A DNA stretch of 64,000 nucleotides from positions 43,475,369 to 43,539,368 of the forward strand of contig CAMTDV010000027.1 of the NCBI GenBank assembly GCA_947069175.1, given 5' to 3'. Both the position numbers and the translations under genes were made by a program. The DNA is from Scalesia atractyloides. Its lineage: Eukaryota > Streptophyta > Magnoliopsida > Asterales > Asteraceae. The notes under the pieces were generated by a model. That model searched no databases. It had not been told where the DNA came from and saw only the letters and a program-made list of their open reading frames with translations. How positions within the stretch are numbered: position 1 is the first letter of the stretch; the number at the start of each line of letters is the position of its first letter. This document shows, in pieces, positions 33,430 to 45,399 of this stretch.

Positions 33430-36400
33430 TGTAACACCCTGTAAAATCGTCCAGTAATATAGCGACACGGTTTGTATTTTTATTTTAAGTCTATTAAAGA
33501 CTAACAGAGACTAAAAGCGTCAACATGCTCAAACTAAGCCTCTGAGTGATCTTCTGATGTCAACATGCATAAACCAAGCCTCTGAGTGACCAGTAGTGTC
33601 ACCATGCTTAAAACATAGCCTCTGAGTGACCATTAGTGTAACCATGCTTAAAACATAGTCTCTGAGTGACCATTGGTGTCAACATGCTAAAACTCGGCCT
33701 CTGAGTGACCGTTGTGTCAACATGCCAAGTCTCTGAGTGACATCGGAGTCAACATGCTTATAATGAGCCTCTGAGTGATTCTTTACAAAGTCTTAACTCT
33801 CATATGTCCCATTTGTTGGAAGAAAGAGATCAAATCCATAATTATATAAAAGTTAGACAATGGAGGAGTTAAAAGTGTCAACATGTTAATTTATACCTTT
33901 AAGTGATCTTTTAACGAATCGAGAGCTTGACAATGTCCGGGCATACTCCCGGGTACGCCAAATATTGGTTACGAAGGGCTAAATATGCAAAAAAGGTGTT
34001 TTAGGAGGTTTTATAAGTTAAGGGCTAAAAGTGTCAAACTTTGAATCTGACCTTGAGGCGCTCGCGGGGCGCGAGAGGCATGTGTCTATAGAGCTTGGCC
34101 TCCACACAAATTGCCAAAAACCATTTGATTCGAAACCATGGCTTTCCAAACTGCTATGCCACGTTTTAGGACACTTGTAAGCTTCCTCTTACACCCCTTA
34201 GCACCAGGCATCACCTCCTTAAGCTCTCCAACTATAAATAGGTGCCAAGGTTCACCATTTGAAATTGCACCTTTCTCATTCACAACTCTATCTCCCTCCT
34301 CTGGAAGTTCCTAACTTAAAGGAGCATCCAACTTAGTTCTACTGCATTCTAGGAACCACTTGTAAGTGTTCCTTTCTCTTGCATTTTCATTTATAGGCTT
34401 TTATAGACAAAAGTCAAGCGTTTTACGGAAAACGCCTTGACTTTCGGTTAAGACCATTATGGTCCAGCCATTGTTCATGACGAACATGGCTAAGCGATCG
34501 TAGTAAGGTAGGTGTTAGTCCCTATAAAGGGCACCTCCTGAAGATCACGTTTGCTAGACCAATTGACGGGTCAAAGTTATTATATTAAAAAGTCAAACAG
34601 GCCATTTTTCAGAAATGTTATAATTTGATCTTATATATGTTATGAAACCTGTTTTGACACTTAAACAAGTTGGTGATAATTATTAGAACAAGTAAGAACA
34701 TATTCGGCTCGTCAATTTCAGTTCTAGGGTCGGTTCGCAATCGAAAGTCGCAAAGTTTGACTTCTACTTTGACTTTCGATTCTGACCCGATATAGATTAG
34801 TTAGCTGCTGATCTAAAGTTGCATTATGATCGTAATAATATGTAGCATAACCCTCTGAGGTTATATTACATGATCATAATCAGAATATGAGTTTATGCAC
34901 AAGTTCCATAATTATGCCATTTTGACTAAAATGCCCTTTTTGCATAGAATGATGTTTAAATGATAACAAACTTGAAAATGAGTTTCCTACTGATGTAATA
35001 TTATAAGTAGGATTATTTTTGATGTCAAATCAAAATATAAACTGAGTTTATGAACAAGTCCTTGTAATATGTCGATAAATGACGATAAGGTCCTTGTGGC
35101 TTATAAAATGGTTTTAATCACATCTTTTCAAAGTAAATCTTTTACCTATTGATATGTTATATTAAATAACATATCTAAGACTTGTTAATCTGGTCATAAC
35201 ATCAGTTTTCATTAAACATCGCATAAATCATTATTTTACGACATAAACGCCATTTCGGCACATAACAAGGTCTTAAACCATATTTATCAACCAAGACTTG
35301 TTACCTACTGATTTCAAAACTTATTTTAAACATTTTTACAGTAGGTATATGATATGAACTCGGAATCCCAAATTATTTATAAAACTATGTGTAAAATGAC
35401 CAAAATGCCCTTTCGGTGTATAGTTTGGTCATAAAATATAAATTACACATATACTCAATATCCTACTAATATTACAACTTATTTAAAGTGTATTGGCATA
35501 TAGAACTTGTCCTTGACTTATCCGGTTACCCGATATTGCTAATATGCGTACGGTTAAGTATATGTAACTAGTTTACGGAAATTAACCAAAACGGGTATAA
35601 CCTTGTCATATAAGTCTCAAAATCCAGAATGTTTATAGTTTACCCATATTATACAAGTCAAAGTACTTGTTGTGTTTAATCTACATCCTATCCAATCATC
35701 GTTTAATCAAGCATTATACGTTTTGATCATGTACACTACTCGGTCTAAGTCTATGACTTAATTAAAGACCGTTAGTATTTAATTGGTTAGCTTTTGCCAC
35801 AATCCAGACTAGAGCCTTCCGGTAAATGCTATCTGCACTTAGTACTTTTGTGTACGGCTGAGTTAATAAATTTTGCGTTTAAACGAAGACTAGCTCAGGT
35901 AAATACTCTCGACTTATTTTCCCTATACGGGCTTGGGATACGGTAAATTATTACCGCTTGGTCGGAAATGGGATCTATCAAATGTCGGAGTGTGGTTAGT
36001 AAATCCGCATATTCCGTTTTAATCAGTTTTGTTTGATAATTTAAACATCGGGGGTTAACTACCATGTCTTGGATATCTTCGGCTCATTACATTAGATAAT
36101 GGCCACGACCTACCGCAGGGTGTAGGCATACACCTGACCGACCCTCAAATACATTTACCCACACTTGTTGGGGATAACTCCTTCGTGAGTTCATAAGTGG
36201 TGTGTACATTAATCATGTCTCGGTTTTTGTACTAGGCACTGTATGTATGGACAAACATGTGAATCTGTTAACAAGGTTGCAAGGTCAACTTTTCCAAGTT
36301 ATAAAAGATTTTATGCTGATACGCACTTAAAACATTTTATTTAAATGTTTTCAAAATGAGTCAGTTGGGTGTGTTTACCAGCGAAAGCTGACGTATTTTC

Positions 36401-36720
36401 AAAAGACTAAGCTGCAGGTACAATACGAAATAGGCTGGAAACTGCTCGGTATTGATATAAGAGGATCTTGCAAATCCTTAGATCTGCCCGAAGTCTATTT
36501 TACATTCTTTATTTTGTAAAATTTATGATCCGCCTGTGGATCTTCTATTACGAACCCTGTGTATATTATTTTGATACTTTGAACATTTGGTTTGTAATAG
36601 TAATTTAAACCCCAAGACTTCCGCTATGATGTGTTTAATTGACTATGATGATATCAACTTACGTCACGATATTCCCCACCCAGGCCAGCCGGTGTTAGGT
36701 TGAAAATACGGGGTGTGACA
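33430..36720 (+). repeat. 5' LTR of element A
   Basis: 3291 bp from TGTAACACCC to GGGTGTGACA. A TATA box (CTATAAATAG) is at 34232-34241. It contains a minisatellite at 33535-33790. It aligns with 43600-45399 except for about 650 bp (from about 33530 to 34185) and 830 bp (from about 35750 to 36575) absent from the other copy. Confidence 0.9.
33535..33790. repeat. Minisatellite of about 40 bp in element A LTR
   Basis: Six to seven units each contain GCCTCTGAGTGACC and GTGTCAACATGCTTAAAA, with small length differences. It lies upstream of the LTR TATA box. The 3' LTR lacks the whole array. Confidence 0.85.
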
Positions 36721-36723
36721 GGT

Positions 36724-36736
36724 TGGTATCAAAGCC
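36724..36736 (+). other. Primer binding site of element A
   Basis: TGGTATCAAAGCC lies three bases after the LTR, one mismatch from the tRNA-Met site TGGTATCAGAGCC. Confidence 0.82.
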
Positions 36737-36890
36737 AACGTTTGATAGAATTAAATACTAGCCTTTTGTGTTTAATCTCAAACTTACACAAGCACATTCC
36801 TTAGACTTTCGAGTCTAGGCATTGACCTAGGATTACTCATTTCATTATTAAGTTATTAGTATTGTTTTTGAATTGATTTTTAACATGAAA

Positions 36891-37946
36891 ATGCCGCCAC
36901 GTGTATGAGGAAGAAGCAAAGGACCAATGAGGGGAGGACCTTCAGGATATGTCCCTTCACATCCACATCAGCTGAACCCTTATGAAGATTCGGGGGATTA
37001 TGGCCATTGTTGCAACATTCACCTTCTCATACCCAAAATTCTTATCACTCGTACCATTCACATCATTCACACCACTCTCACCATTCCCATCATTCTTATC
37101 AGGATGAATTTAACCCCAACCAATACCTTAACATACCCCAGCTGATGAGAATCAGTTGGATCAGCCAAACCCAATGGACGAGGACTCCGATCCAGAGATG
37201 CCGCCGTCAGGTTCAAATGTGCATCCCATCGAGATATCGAGCGATTCAAACTCTTATGCCGGATCGCCATATCAAGGTCCTAATGAGTGGGACCAATATT
37301 GGAACCAATTTACCTTTGCCACAATCCTTCCCATCACTCTCAACCACCTCCTATACAAGAACATGTTCACATGGAACCAGTGGAACATCATCAGCTGCCA
37401 CCTGAGCTACCGAGGAGGAAACGTGGAGCACGTATGTCAGTACGTGCTAGTCAACGATCGAGTTCGCTATGACCATTGCCTAAACCCTACCCCACCATTC
37501 AAGAGGACCCACAAACGGGTGGACCCTCTAATGCCTCACATGTGGTGGAACCAACGCCATCACCTGCAGTTCAACAACCATCATTGGGTTATAATAATCC
37601 TATCCCAACATATCCAGATAATTCTGGATATGACCCTTTTAACCCATCTACACCTGTTGATATTCAAGCATTGTCGTATGATCCTTACATACAAGCGGTC
37701 ATGCATAACGCACTTTACTCGTCTCCTTTCCCACCTGCTTATCCACCTACTGGATATCCAAGTTATAGGTACCAGTATCCGATTGTGCCACAACCACAAC
37801 CATAACCTCCGTCGCCACTCGAGGCCATCAATGTGTCCTTAGAATGCATGAAGGAGATGCAACAACAAGCGGAGAAAATGGAGAAGAAGACGAACAAGTT
37901 CTTCAAGAAACTCTCCAAGTTGGTTAAGGGAAGGAAGGACGAGTGA
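36891..37946 (+). pseudogene. Proline/serine-rich extra ORF upstream of gag, element A
   Basis: ATG at 36891 reads MPPRV then TGA (36906), then continues GRSKGPMRGGPSGYVPSH. The reading passes through at least one frame change and later TAG/TAA stops. It holds EISSDSNSYAGSPYQGPNEW, a basic PPELPRRKRGARMSVRASQ, a Pro/Tyr-rich stretch (FPPAYPPTGYPSYRYQYP) and a C-terminal coiled coil (KEMQQQAEKMEKKTNKFFKK) ending at 37946. About 350 residues in all. It precedes gag by 1.1 kb, an unusual place for a long ORF in a Tekay-type element. It could be an N-terminal gag extension or an accessory protein. No catalytic motif is seen. Confidence 0.5.
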
Positions 37947-39055
37947 AGTCCCTTTCTAAATATATTTAGTCCATGCGAGGACATTGTTATTTCCTTAGTC
38001 CCTACGTGGACATTTTTATTTCTTTTAGTCCTTGCATGCACAGTTAGTTTTAATTATTTATTTCAATTAATGTAACTTTTATTGACTTTTAATGAAGTAT
38101 TTTTTTGGAGTTATATATGTATTCGTCCTCTTCAAAGCAAACGTCTCGATTTTACTCGAAATTTGTGCTCTGCGATATAATTCCAAAATGACCTTAATGG
38201 TTTTGATTAGCCAAGTGGCACAGACCACATATTTGGCCAACTTATAAATGATAGTTAAGGATAAAAGGGCCATCTATCATGATATTTACGTTATCCTTCT
38301 ATCTAATGGTGGTGGACTAAGTTCAAGCCTCCAAGTCGCTAAGGTCAAATGTGACCGGGACTATTAATCAACCATTAAGGTACTCTTATGTTAACATTAA
38401 TGAATGTTCATACTCCTGGTAGTGTGACTTGAGGAACCACACTAGCCGTCTAGGTAAATGGACTATGTCCTAAAACCTATTATGTAGCCTATGTGATTAA
38501 TGTGATCCTCCATCCATTAGAGATGTAGGCCAATGTGCCATATTTTATGTCCATTAGTGACAGGCCAATGTGCCATATTTTATGTCCATTAGTGACAGGC
38601 CAATGTGCTATATTTTATGTCCATTAGTGGTAGGCCAATGTGCCATATTTTATGTCCATTAGTGGCAGGCCAATGTGCCATATTTTATGTCCATTAGTGA
38701 CAGGCCAATGTGCCATATTTTATGTCCATTAGCGACAGGCTAATGTGCCATAGTTTAATGTCCTTCGTGACAAGCCTATGAGCTAATTATAATTGCCTAA
38801 TGGCAATAACAGTTGTGATATTATGATCCACTGTCTAATAATACATGGACTACGTCCAAATTGTGATTTGCCTTTGATGGTCCTTTTGAGACCTAGGCCA
38901 AAAATAGATATAATAAGCCTAAGAGTTGTGATGTTGTTCACACTAGTTTGATTAGGCGATGGATTGTCATATCTAATGTTTACAGCCAATATGCTTATTA
39001 ATACCATAGCTAAAAGAAATTTAAATTTTGTTGTTTAGAACCAAAGCTTTAAAGA
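37947..39055. other. Non-coding gap between extra ORF and gag, element A
   Basis: No reading frame is supported. TTTAGTCCATGCGAGGACAT-like units repeat three times at about 37970-38040, and the 35-bp array follows at 38527. Confidence 0.6.
38527..38765. repeat. 35-bp tandem repeat upstream of gag
   Basis: About 6.8 near-identical units of 35 bp, each AGGCCAATGTGCCATATTTT then ATGTCCATTAGTGAC. Very little divergence between units implies recent expansion. Confidence 0.9.
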
Positions 39056-40229
39056 ATGGCTCACTCGGATGAGGCGCAAAGTAGCCACCGGGATGTTAAC
39101 TATAATAACGCAGAAAATATAGCCATTAATAATGAAGATTTCCAAGCTCGCATAGACGTAATTGTGGGAAAGGCCATGGAAAAGGCCAAAGAAAAACTTA
39201 GGGAGTCGAGTGCTACTTGCTCCAAACCATTATCAATCACGCCATCCTCAGCTCACAAAGAGAGCTCAGTTCACTCTTCAAATGCGAAGAGTGAACCAAA
39301 GAAAATAGAATTTGCTGATTGGTCCCGATCTTCTAAAGACGGATGTACCTACAAATATTCCGTCTCCTGCAAGCCCCGGGATTTTAATGGGGAAAAAGGA
39401 TATGTAGAAGCCTTGAAATGGCTGGACGAGATGGAAATGATTGTGGATATCAGCGACTGTGCTGATAAGGATGTGGTGAAGTATGTATCACAGTCCTTCA
39501 AAGGTGATGCCTTAATTTGGTGGAAGGCTATGATCTAATCTACAAGTAAAATATACCTGTATAATTTGGGATGGTCCAAGTTTATGGACCTTGTTAAGGA
39601 AACTTATTGCCCACCCAATGAGGTAGAAAAGATAGAGTCAGACTTCCTGACTCTCAAAATGAAGAACCTAGATTGTCGGAAGTATGTTTCCGATTTCAAT
39701 TCCCTATCTAGGTTAGTTTCCTATTTGATTACCCCGAAAACCAAAAGCATCGCGCGTTTTATCAATGGGTTAGCGCCCGAGATAAAGGGCATGGTAAAGG
39801 CTGCTCAGCCCGCTACCTATAGGTCTGCTGTTGACCTATCTCTCTCCCTCATCTTAGATTTGGTGAGGCAAAGGTCAGTCAAGACCGAGGCTCATGGGAA
39901 AAGAAAACGGGAGGATGATAACTCCCAAAGGTTTAAGAAAAAAAGGAAATTTTGGGTTCAAGAAGAACCAACATAGGTCTGATGATAGACATCTATGCAA
40001 GACCTGTAGCCGCAGGCATTGGGGGCAATGCAATACCAACCCTCAGATTAAACCATGTGGTATTTGCAAAAGAAAAGGGCACAAGACCCATGAATACAAA
40101 AATCTTAAAGATGCCGTCTGTTATAGTTGTAATGAGAAAGGGCATATTAAGCCCAATTGCCCTAAGAACCCCACAAATAATGATGCAAAGCCTGGAGAGG
40201 CTAAGAAAGGGAATGCTCGTGCTTTCTAA
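39056..40229 (+). pseudogene. Gag of element A
   Basis: Starts MAHSDEAQSSHRD. The capsid (retrotransposon gag) blocks are KPRDFNGEKGYVEALKWLDEM, YVSQSFKGDALIWWKAM, then after a TAA (39536) in the same frame WSKFMDLVKETYCPPNEV and FINGLAPEIKGMVKAA. A frame change near 39890-39960 leads to two zinc knuckles: CGICKRKGHKTHEY, which has lost its last Cys, and CYSCNEKGHIKPNC, intact. Forms the particle shell and packages RNA. This copy is inactive. Confidence 0.85.
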
Positions 40230-40871
40230 ATAAATGCTAGGGAGGCCGTTAATGACAACAATGTCATAACATGTACTTTCCTCATCAATGATATGTATGC
40301 TAGAGTTCTTTTTTATTCGTGTGTAGATAAGTCTTTTGTAGACCATAAGTTTAGTAAACTATTAAACTTACCCATAAGAACTCTAGACAAAACTTATGAG
40401 ATAGAACTTGCTGATGGAACTTTAGAAATAGCATCTACCATTCTTGATGGATGCTCTATATTCATTAAGAATCATTCCGTTCCTATATCTCTTTTACCAA
40501 TGAAATTGGCAGGGTTCGATGTAGTTTTAGGCATGGATTGGTTATCCTATAACCAAGCCCGCATTGCCTGTGATAAGAAACTCATCAAAATTAAAACCCC
40601 ATCTGGTGAAATGAATGGAGATTCACACTATGGATTGCCAGACAAGGTGTCGTTATTTAAGGCATCCAAGTGTTTAAGGAAAGGTTGTGTCATTTACATG
40701 GCACAAGTCACTATCAACGAACCTAAGCCGAATATTCAAGACCTTCCAGTTATTTTGGAGTATTCCGATGTCTTTCCCGAAGAACTACCAGGTCTACCTC
40801 CAGATAGACAAATAGAGTTTAGGATTGACATCCTACCTGGATCAGCACCCGTAGCTAGAGCTCCATACTGA
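40230..40871 (+). pseudogene. Protease of element A, active site lost
   Basis: The retropepsin fold is clear: ARVLFYSCVDKSFVDHKF at the active-site loop, SISLLPMKLAGFDVVLGMDWL at the second hydrophobic-glycine block, then the linker EYSDVFPEELPGLPPDRQIEF. The expected D-S/T-G is replaced by Y-S-C, so it cannot cleave. The frame ends with TGA at 40869, where families have Arg, and the same frame continues into RT. Confidence 0.82.
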
Positions 40872-41639
40872 TTAGCACCAACGAAAATGAAGGAGTTAAG
40901 GACTCAGTTAGATGAACTCTTAGAGAAAGGCTTCATTCAGCCAAGTTCCTCACCCTGGGAAGCTCCAATTCTTTTCGCTAAGAAAAAGTACGGTTCAATG
41001 CGGATGGGCATTGACTACCGCGAACTGAACAAGATAACAATAAAAAATCGTTATCCATTACCCAGGATCGATGATTTATTCGACCAACTTCAAGGGGCTA
41101 GCTATTTCTCCAAGATTGATTTAAGATCTGGATATCATTAGCTAAAGGTTAGGAATGAGGACATACCTAAGACTGCCTTCCGGACCCGTTGTGGTCACTA
41201 TGAATGTTTAGTAATGCCTTTTGGGCTCACAAATGCACCTGTAGCATTCATGGATCTCATGAATAGAGTCTTCAAACCATATTTGGATAAGTTTGCCATT
41301 GTCTTCATAGACGACATACTTATCTACTCTTGTAATCAAGTTGATCATGAGAAACATCTTTGGTGTATCTTAGAACTGCTAAGGCAAGAGAAGCTTTATG
41401 CTAAGTTCTCTAAGTGTGAGTTTTGGCTTAGAGAAGTCCAATTACTTGGACACATTGTAAGTGAGCATGGTATCCAAGTGGATCCCACCAAAATAGAGTC
41501 CATAATGAATTGGGAAGTACCCAAAACCCCATCAGAAATACGTAGCTTCTTAGGATTGGCTGGTTACTATAGAAGGTTCATCGAGAACTTTTCAAGGATA
41601 GCCACTCCTTTAACTACCTTGACCCGTAAAAAATGTTAA
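40872..41639 (+). pseudogene. Reverse transcriptase of element A
   Basis: Reads MKELRTQLDELLEKGFIQPS, FAKKKYGSMRMGIDYRELNK and YFSKIDLRSGYH, then TAG at 41139 (Gln in relatives), LKVRNEDIPKTAFRTRCGHY, MPFGLTNAPVAFMDLMN, the catalytic FIDDILIYS, LGHIVSEHGIQVDP and FLGLAGYYRRFIENF. All RT motifs are in one frame with a single internal stop. A TAA at 41637 ends the frame at the RNase H border. Confidence 0.88.
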
Positions 41640-42226
41640 GTTTATTTGGGGTCCAAAACAACAAGAATCTTTTGAGATTCTGAAATACAAGTTGAGCAAT
41701 GCTCTTGTTTTATCTCTACCTAAAGGTGTTGAAGACTTTATTGTAACCTTTGATGCATCGCACACTGGCATGGCTGTGTGCTAATGCAAAAAGGCAAAGT
41801 GATTGCCTATGCATCACGACAATTAAAGGTGCACGAAAGGAATTACACCACCCATGACTTAGAATTGGGTGTTGTTGTATTTGCACTTAAGTTATAGAGA
41901 CACTACTTGTATGGCACAAAGTGTATTATATACACTGACCATAAGAGCCTCCAACATCTGTTCAATCAGAAAGAATGAACATGCGACAACGTCGTTGGAT
42001 GGAAACACTTAATGATTATGATTGCGAAATTCGCTACCATCCAGGCAAGTCAAATGTAGTTGCTGATGCCTTAAGTCGCAAAGAACGGGTTGAGCCTATA
42101 AGGATTAACGCCAAGAGCATTGAGCTTAGAAATAGCTTAAATGAGAAGCTATTAGATGCGCAAAAGCAAGCTCTATTAGAGACTAATGCTCCTAATGAAG
42201 GAGTAGGCGGAATTGTTGATTAGTTA
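41640..42226 (+). pseudogene. RNase H of element A
   Basis: Begins IVTFDASHTGM, with the first Asp, then a shift near 41780. HERNYTTHDLELGVVVFALK, with Glu, is followed by a stop (TAG about 41896), then IYTDHKSLQHL-type sequence with Asp and the open 41975-42223 (MNMRQRRWMETLNDYDCEIR, NVVADALSRKERV). Degrades RNA in the RNA-DNA hybrid. Broken by at least two shifts. Confidence 0.8.
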
Positions 42227-43147
42227 ATGCCTGGAAAGGATGGAATCCTTATATTTAATGATAGAATCTGGGTTCCAATTTTTGGAGGATTTAGAGATCT
42301 AATCCTCCACGAAGCGGATAATTCAAGATACTCAGTTCACCCAGGAGGTGACAAGATGTATCAGGATCTAAAGAAGAATTATTGGTGGATGGGTTTGAAG
42401 AAATCCATAGCCACTTATGTAGCTAAGTGTCTGACGTGTTCGCAGGTTAAGGCCGAACATCAGAAGCCGTCAGGACTTCTACAACAATTGGAAATTCCCA
42501 TGTGGAAATGGGAAATGGTAACTATGGACTTGATTACCAAGTTACCTAAGAACAAACATGGAAATGACACTATTTGGGTCATTGTGGATAGGTTGACTAA
42601 GTCAGCACACTTCTTGCCAATCAAGGAAACGTATAAGTCTGACAAATTGGCTAAGTTGTATGTGGACAAAATTGTGTCCTTACATGGTGTGCCAGTATCT
42701 ATTGTATCTGATAGAGATACTAGATATACCTCTCATTTTTGGAAAAGTTTCCAACAATCTTTAGGCACAAGATTAAGTTTTAGTACGGCTTATCACCCGC
42801 AGACTGATGGTCAAAGTGAGCGTACTATTCAAACATTGAAAGACATGCTTAGGGCATGTGTGCTTGATTTAGGTGGAAGTTGGGATGACCACTTACCCCT
42901 AATAGAATTCTCCTATAATAATAGTTATCATACAAGCATCAAGGCTGCTCCTTACGAGGCCTTGTATGGGAGAAAATGCCGAACACCCGTGTGCTGGGTA
43001 GAAATTGGGGAAGCCCAACTATCAAGACCGGAGATTGTCCTGGAGACCACGGATAAGATTATACAAATCCGTGATCATGTCAAGTTGCCCGTGATAGGCA
43101 GAAGAGTTATGCAGACAAGAGACGAAAACCTCTTAAGTTCCAAATAG
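42227..43147 (+). pseudogene. Integrase of element A (long open frame)
   Basis: 306 open residues. The HHCC finger is H28, H38, C68 and C71. The catalytic triad is D101 (TMDLITKLP), D162 (VSDRDTRYTS) and E198 (GQSERTIQ), with 35 residues between the last two as in the family. The core continues to YGRKCRTPVCWVEIGEAQ. The frame closes at 43147 after a frameshift near 43090, before the C-terminal domain, so the full product is not made. This is the best preserved enzyme of the element. Confidence 0.88.
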
Positions 43148-43562
43148 GGGACAAGGTATTATTGAAGGTATCACCTTGGAAAGGTGTGATGCGCTTTGGA
43201 AAGAAGGGCAAGTTAAGTCCGAGATATATTGGACCATTCGAGGTAATCGAATGTGTCAGTTCTGTGGCTTATAAGCTTAGGCTTCCCGAGGAGCTAGTGG
43301 AATTCATGATGTGTTCCACATCAGTAACCTTAAGAAATGTCTAGCCGATGAGTCGCTAGCAATGTCACACAAAGATGTGCAGATTGATAAAAACCTGAGG
43401 TTCATTGAGAAACCAATTTTGATCGAGGATCGACAGGTTAAAAAGCTCTGTAGGAAATTGATACCGATAGTAAAGGTTAAATGGGATGCCCTTCGAGGTC
43501 CCGAGTTTACATGGGAGGTTGAGTGCACTATGCGACAAAAGTACCCCCATCTTTTTGAATAA
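43148..43562 (+). pseudogene. Integrase C-terminus and chromodomain-like tail, element A
   Basis: KVSPWKGVMRFGKKGKLSPR and YIGPFEVIECVSSVAYKLRL are the GPF/Y-type module. A frame change near 43300 leads to HISNLKKCLADESL, DVQIDKNLRFIEKPILIE and PIVKVKWDALRGPEFTWEVE, a chromodomain-like end. Such tails steer integration to chromatin in chromoviruses. The frame stops at 43562. Confidence 0.8.
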
Positions 43563-43582
43563 AATCTCGAGGTCAAGATTTC

Positions 43583-43599
43583 TTTTAAGGGGGTGAGGA
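43583..43599 (+). other. Polypurine tract of element A
   Basis: TTTTAAGGGGGTGAGGA lies directly before the TGTAACACC start of the 3' LTR. Confidence 0.8.
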
Positions 43600-45399
43600 T
43601 GTAACACCCTGTAAAATCGTGTCCAATAATATAGCAACACGTGTTGTATTTTTATTTTAAGTCTATTAAAGACTAACTGAGACTAAAAGCGTCAATATGC
43701 TCTTACACCCTTAGCACCTGGCATCACATCCTTCAAGCTCTTCAACTATAAATAGGTGCCAAGGTTCACCATTTCAACTTGCACCTTTCTTATTCATAAC
43801 TCTATCTCCCTCCTCTGGAAGTTCCTAACTGAAAGGAGCATCCAACTTTGTTCTATTGCATTCTAGGAACCACTTGTAAGTGTTCCTTCATCTTGCATTT
43901 TCGTTTCTAGGCTTTTATAAACAAAAGTCAAGCGTTTTAGGGAAAATGCCTTGACTTTCGGTTAAGACCATTATGGTCCAGCCATTGTTCATGACGAACA
44001 TGGCTAAGTGATCGTAATAAGGTAGGTGTTAGTCCCTATAAAGGGCACCTCCTGAAGATCACATTTGCTAGACCAATTGACGGGTCAAAGTTATTATATT
44101 AAAAAGTCAAACAAGCCATTTTTCAGAAATGTTATAATTTGATCTTATATATGTCATGAAACCTGTTTTGACACTTAAACAAGTTGTAATAATTATTAGA
44201 ACATGTAAGAAGATGTTCGGCTCATCAATTTCAGTTCTAGGGTCGGTTCGCAACCGAAAGTCGCAAAGTTTGAGTTCTACTTTGACTTTCGATTCTGACC
44301 AGATATAGATTAGTTAGCTACTGATCTAAAGTTGCATTATTATCGTAATAATATGTAGCATAACCCTCTGAGGTTATATTACATGATCATAATCAGAATC
44401 TGAGTTTATGCACAAGTTCCATAACTATGCCATTTTGACTAAAATGTCCTTTTTGCATAGAATGAGGTTTAAATGATAACAAACTTGAAAATGAGTTTCC
44501 TACTAATGTAATATTATAAGTAGGATTATTTGGGATGTCAAATCAAAATATAAACTGAGCTTATAAACAAGTCCTTGTAATATGTCGATAAATGACGATA
44601 CGGTCTTGTGGCTTATAAAATTGTTTTAATCACATCTTTTCAAAGTAAATCTTTTACCTACTGAGATGTTATATTAAATAACATATCTAAGACTTGTTAA
44701 TCTGATCATAACATCAGTGTTCATTAAACATCGCATAAATCGTCATTTTACGACATAAACGCCATTTCGGCGCATAACATGGTCTTAAACGATATTTATC
44801 AACCAAGACTTGTTACCTACTGATTTCAAAACTTATTTTAAACATTTTTACAGTAGGTATATGATATGAGCTGAGAATCCCAAATAATTTATATAACTAT
44901 GTGTAAAATTATCAAAATGCCCTTTCGATGCATAGGTTGGTTATAAAATATAAATTACATATATACTCAATATCCTGCTGATATTACAACTTATTTAGTG
45001 TAATGGCATATAGAACTTGTCCATGACTTATTTGGTTACCCGATATCGCTAATATGCATACGGTTAAGTATATGTAACTAGTTTACGGAAATTAACCAAA
45101 ACGGGTCTAACCTTGTCATTTAAGTCTCAAAATCCAGAATGTTTATAGTTTACCCATATTATACAAGTCAAAGTACTTGTCGGGTTTAAACTACATTGTA
45201 TCCGATCATCGTTTAATCAAGAATTATACGTTTTGATCATGTACACTACTCGGTACTTTGAACATTTGGTTTGTAATAGTAATTTAGACTCCAAGACTTC
45301 CGATGTGCCGTGTTTAATTGACTATGATGATATCAACTTACGTCACGATATTCCCCACCCGGGCCCACCAGTGTTTGGTTGAAAATACAGGGTGTGACA
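43600..45399 (+). repeat. 3' LTR of element A, with two internal deletions
   Basis: 1800 bp. The first deletion joins ATGCTC to TTACACCC, with a CTC microhomology, and removes the minisatellite. The second joins ACTACTCGGT to ACTTTGAAC, after about 45254. The TATA box CTATAAATAG is kept at about 43745-43754. It is followed by CTTGG at 45400-45404, the right target duplication. Confidence 0.88.

Larger units (their letters stand above)
33430..45399 (+). mobile_element. Chromodomain Gypsy element A (Tekay/Del-like)
   Basis: A 12-kb plus-strand element with LTRs starting TGTAACACC and ending TGTGACA, and a perfect CTTGG duplication. Its order is primer site, Pro-rich extra ORF, gag with knuckles, protease, RT, RNase H, integrase, chromodomain-like tail and purine tract. 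The integrase tail with PIVKVKWDALRGPEFTWE places it among chromoviruses. Only integrase keeps a long open frame; the protease has lost its active site and RT carries a stop. LTR lengths differ (3291 and 1800 bp) because the 3' LTR has lost two blocks. Confidence 0.9.

Noticed and set aside
37007..37405. His/Ser/Tyr-rich 132-residue frame
   Set aside because: It overlaps the Pro-rich extra ORF in another frame and its HSHHSHHS stretch comes from a simple CATCAT-type run.
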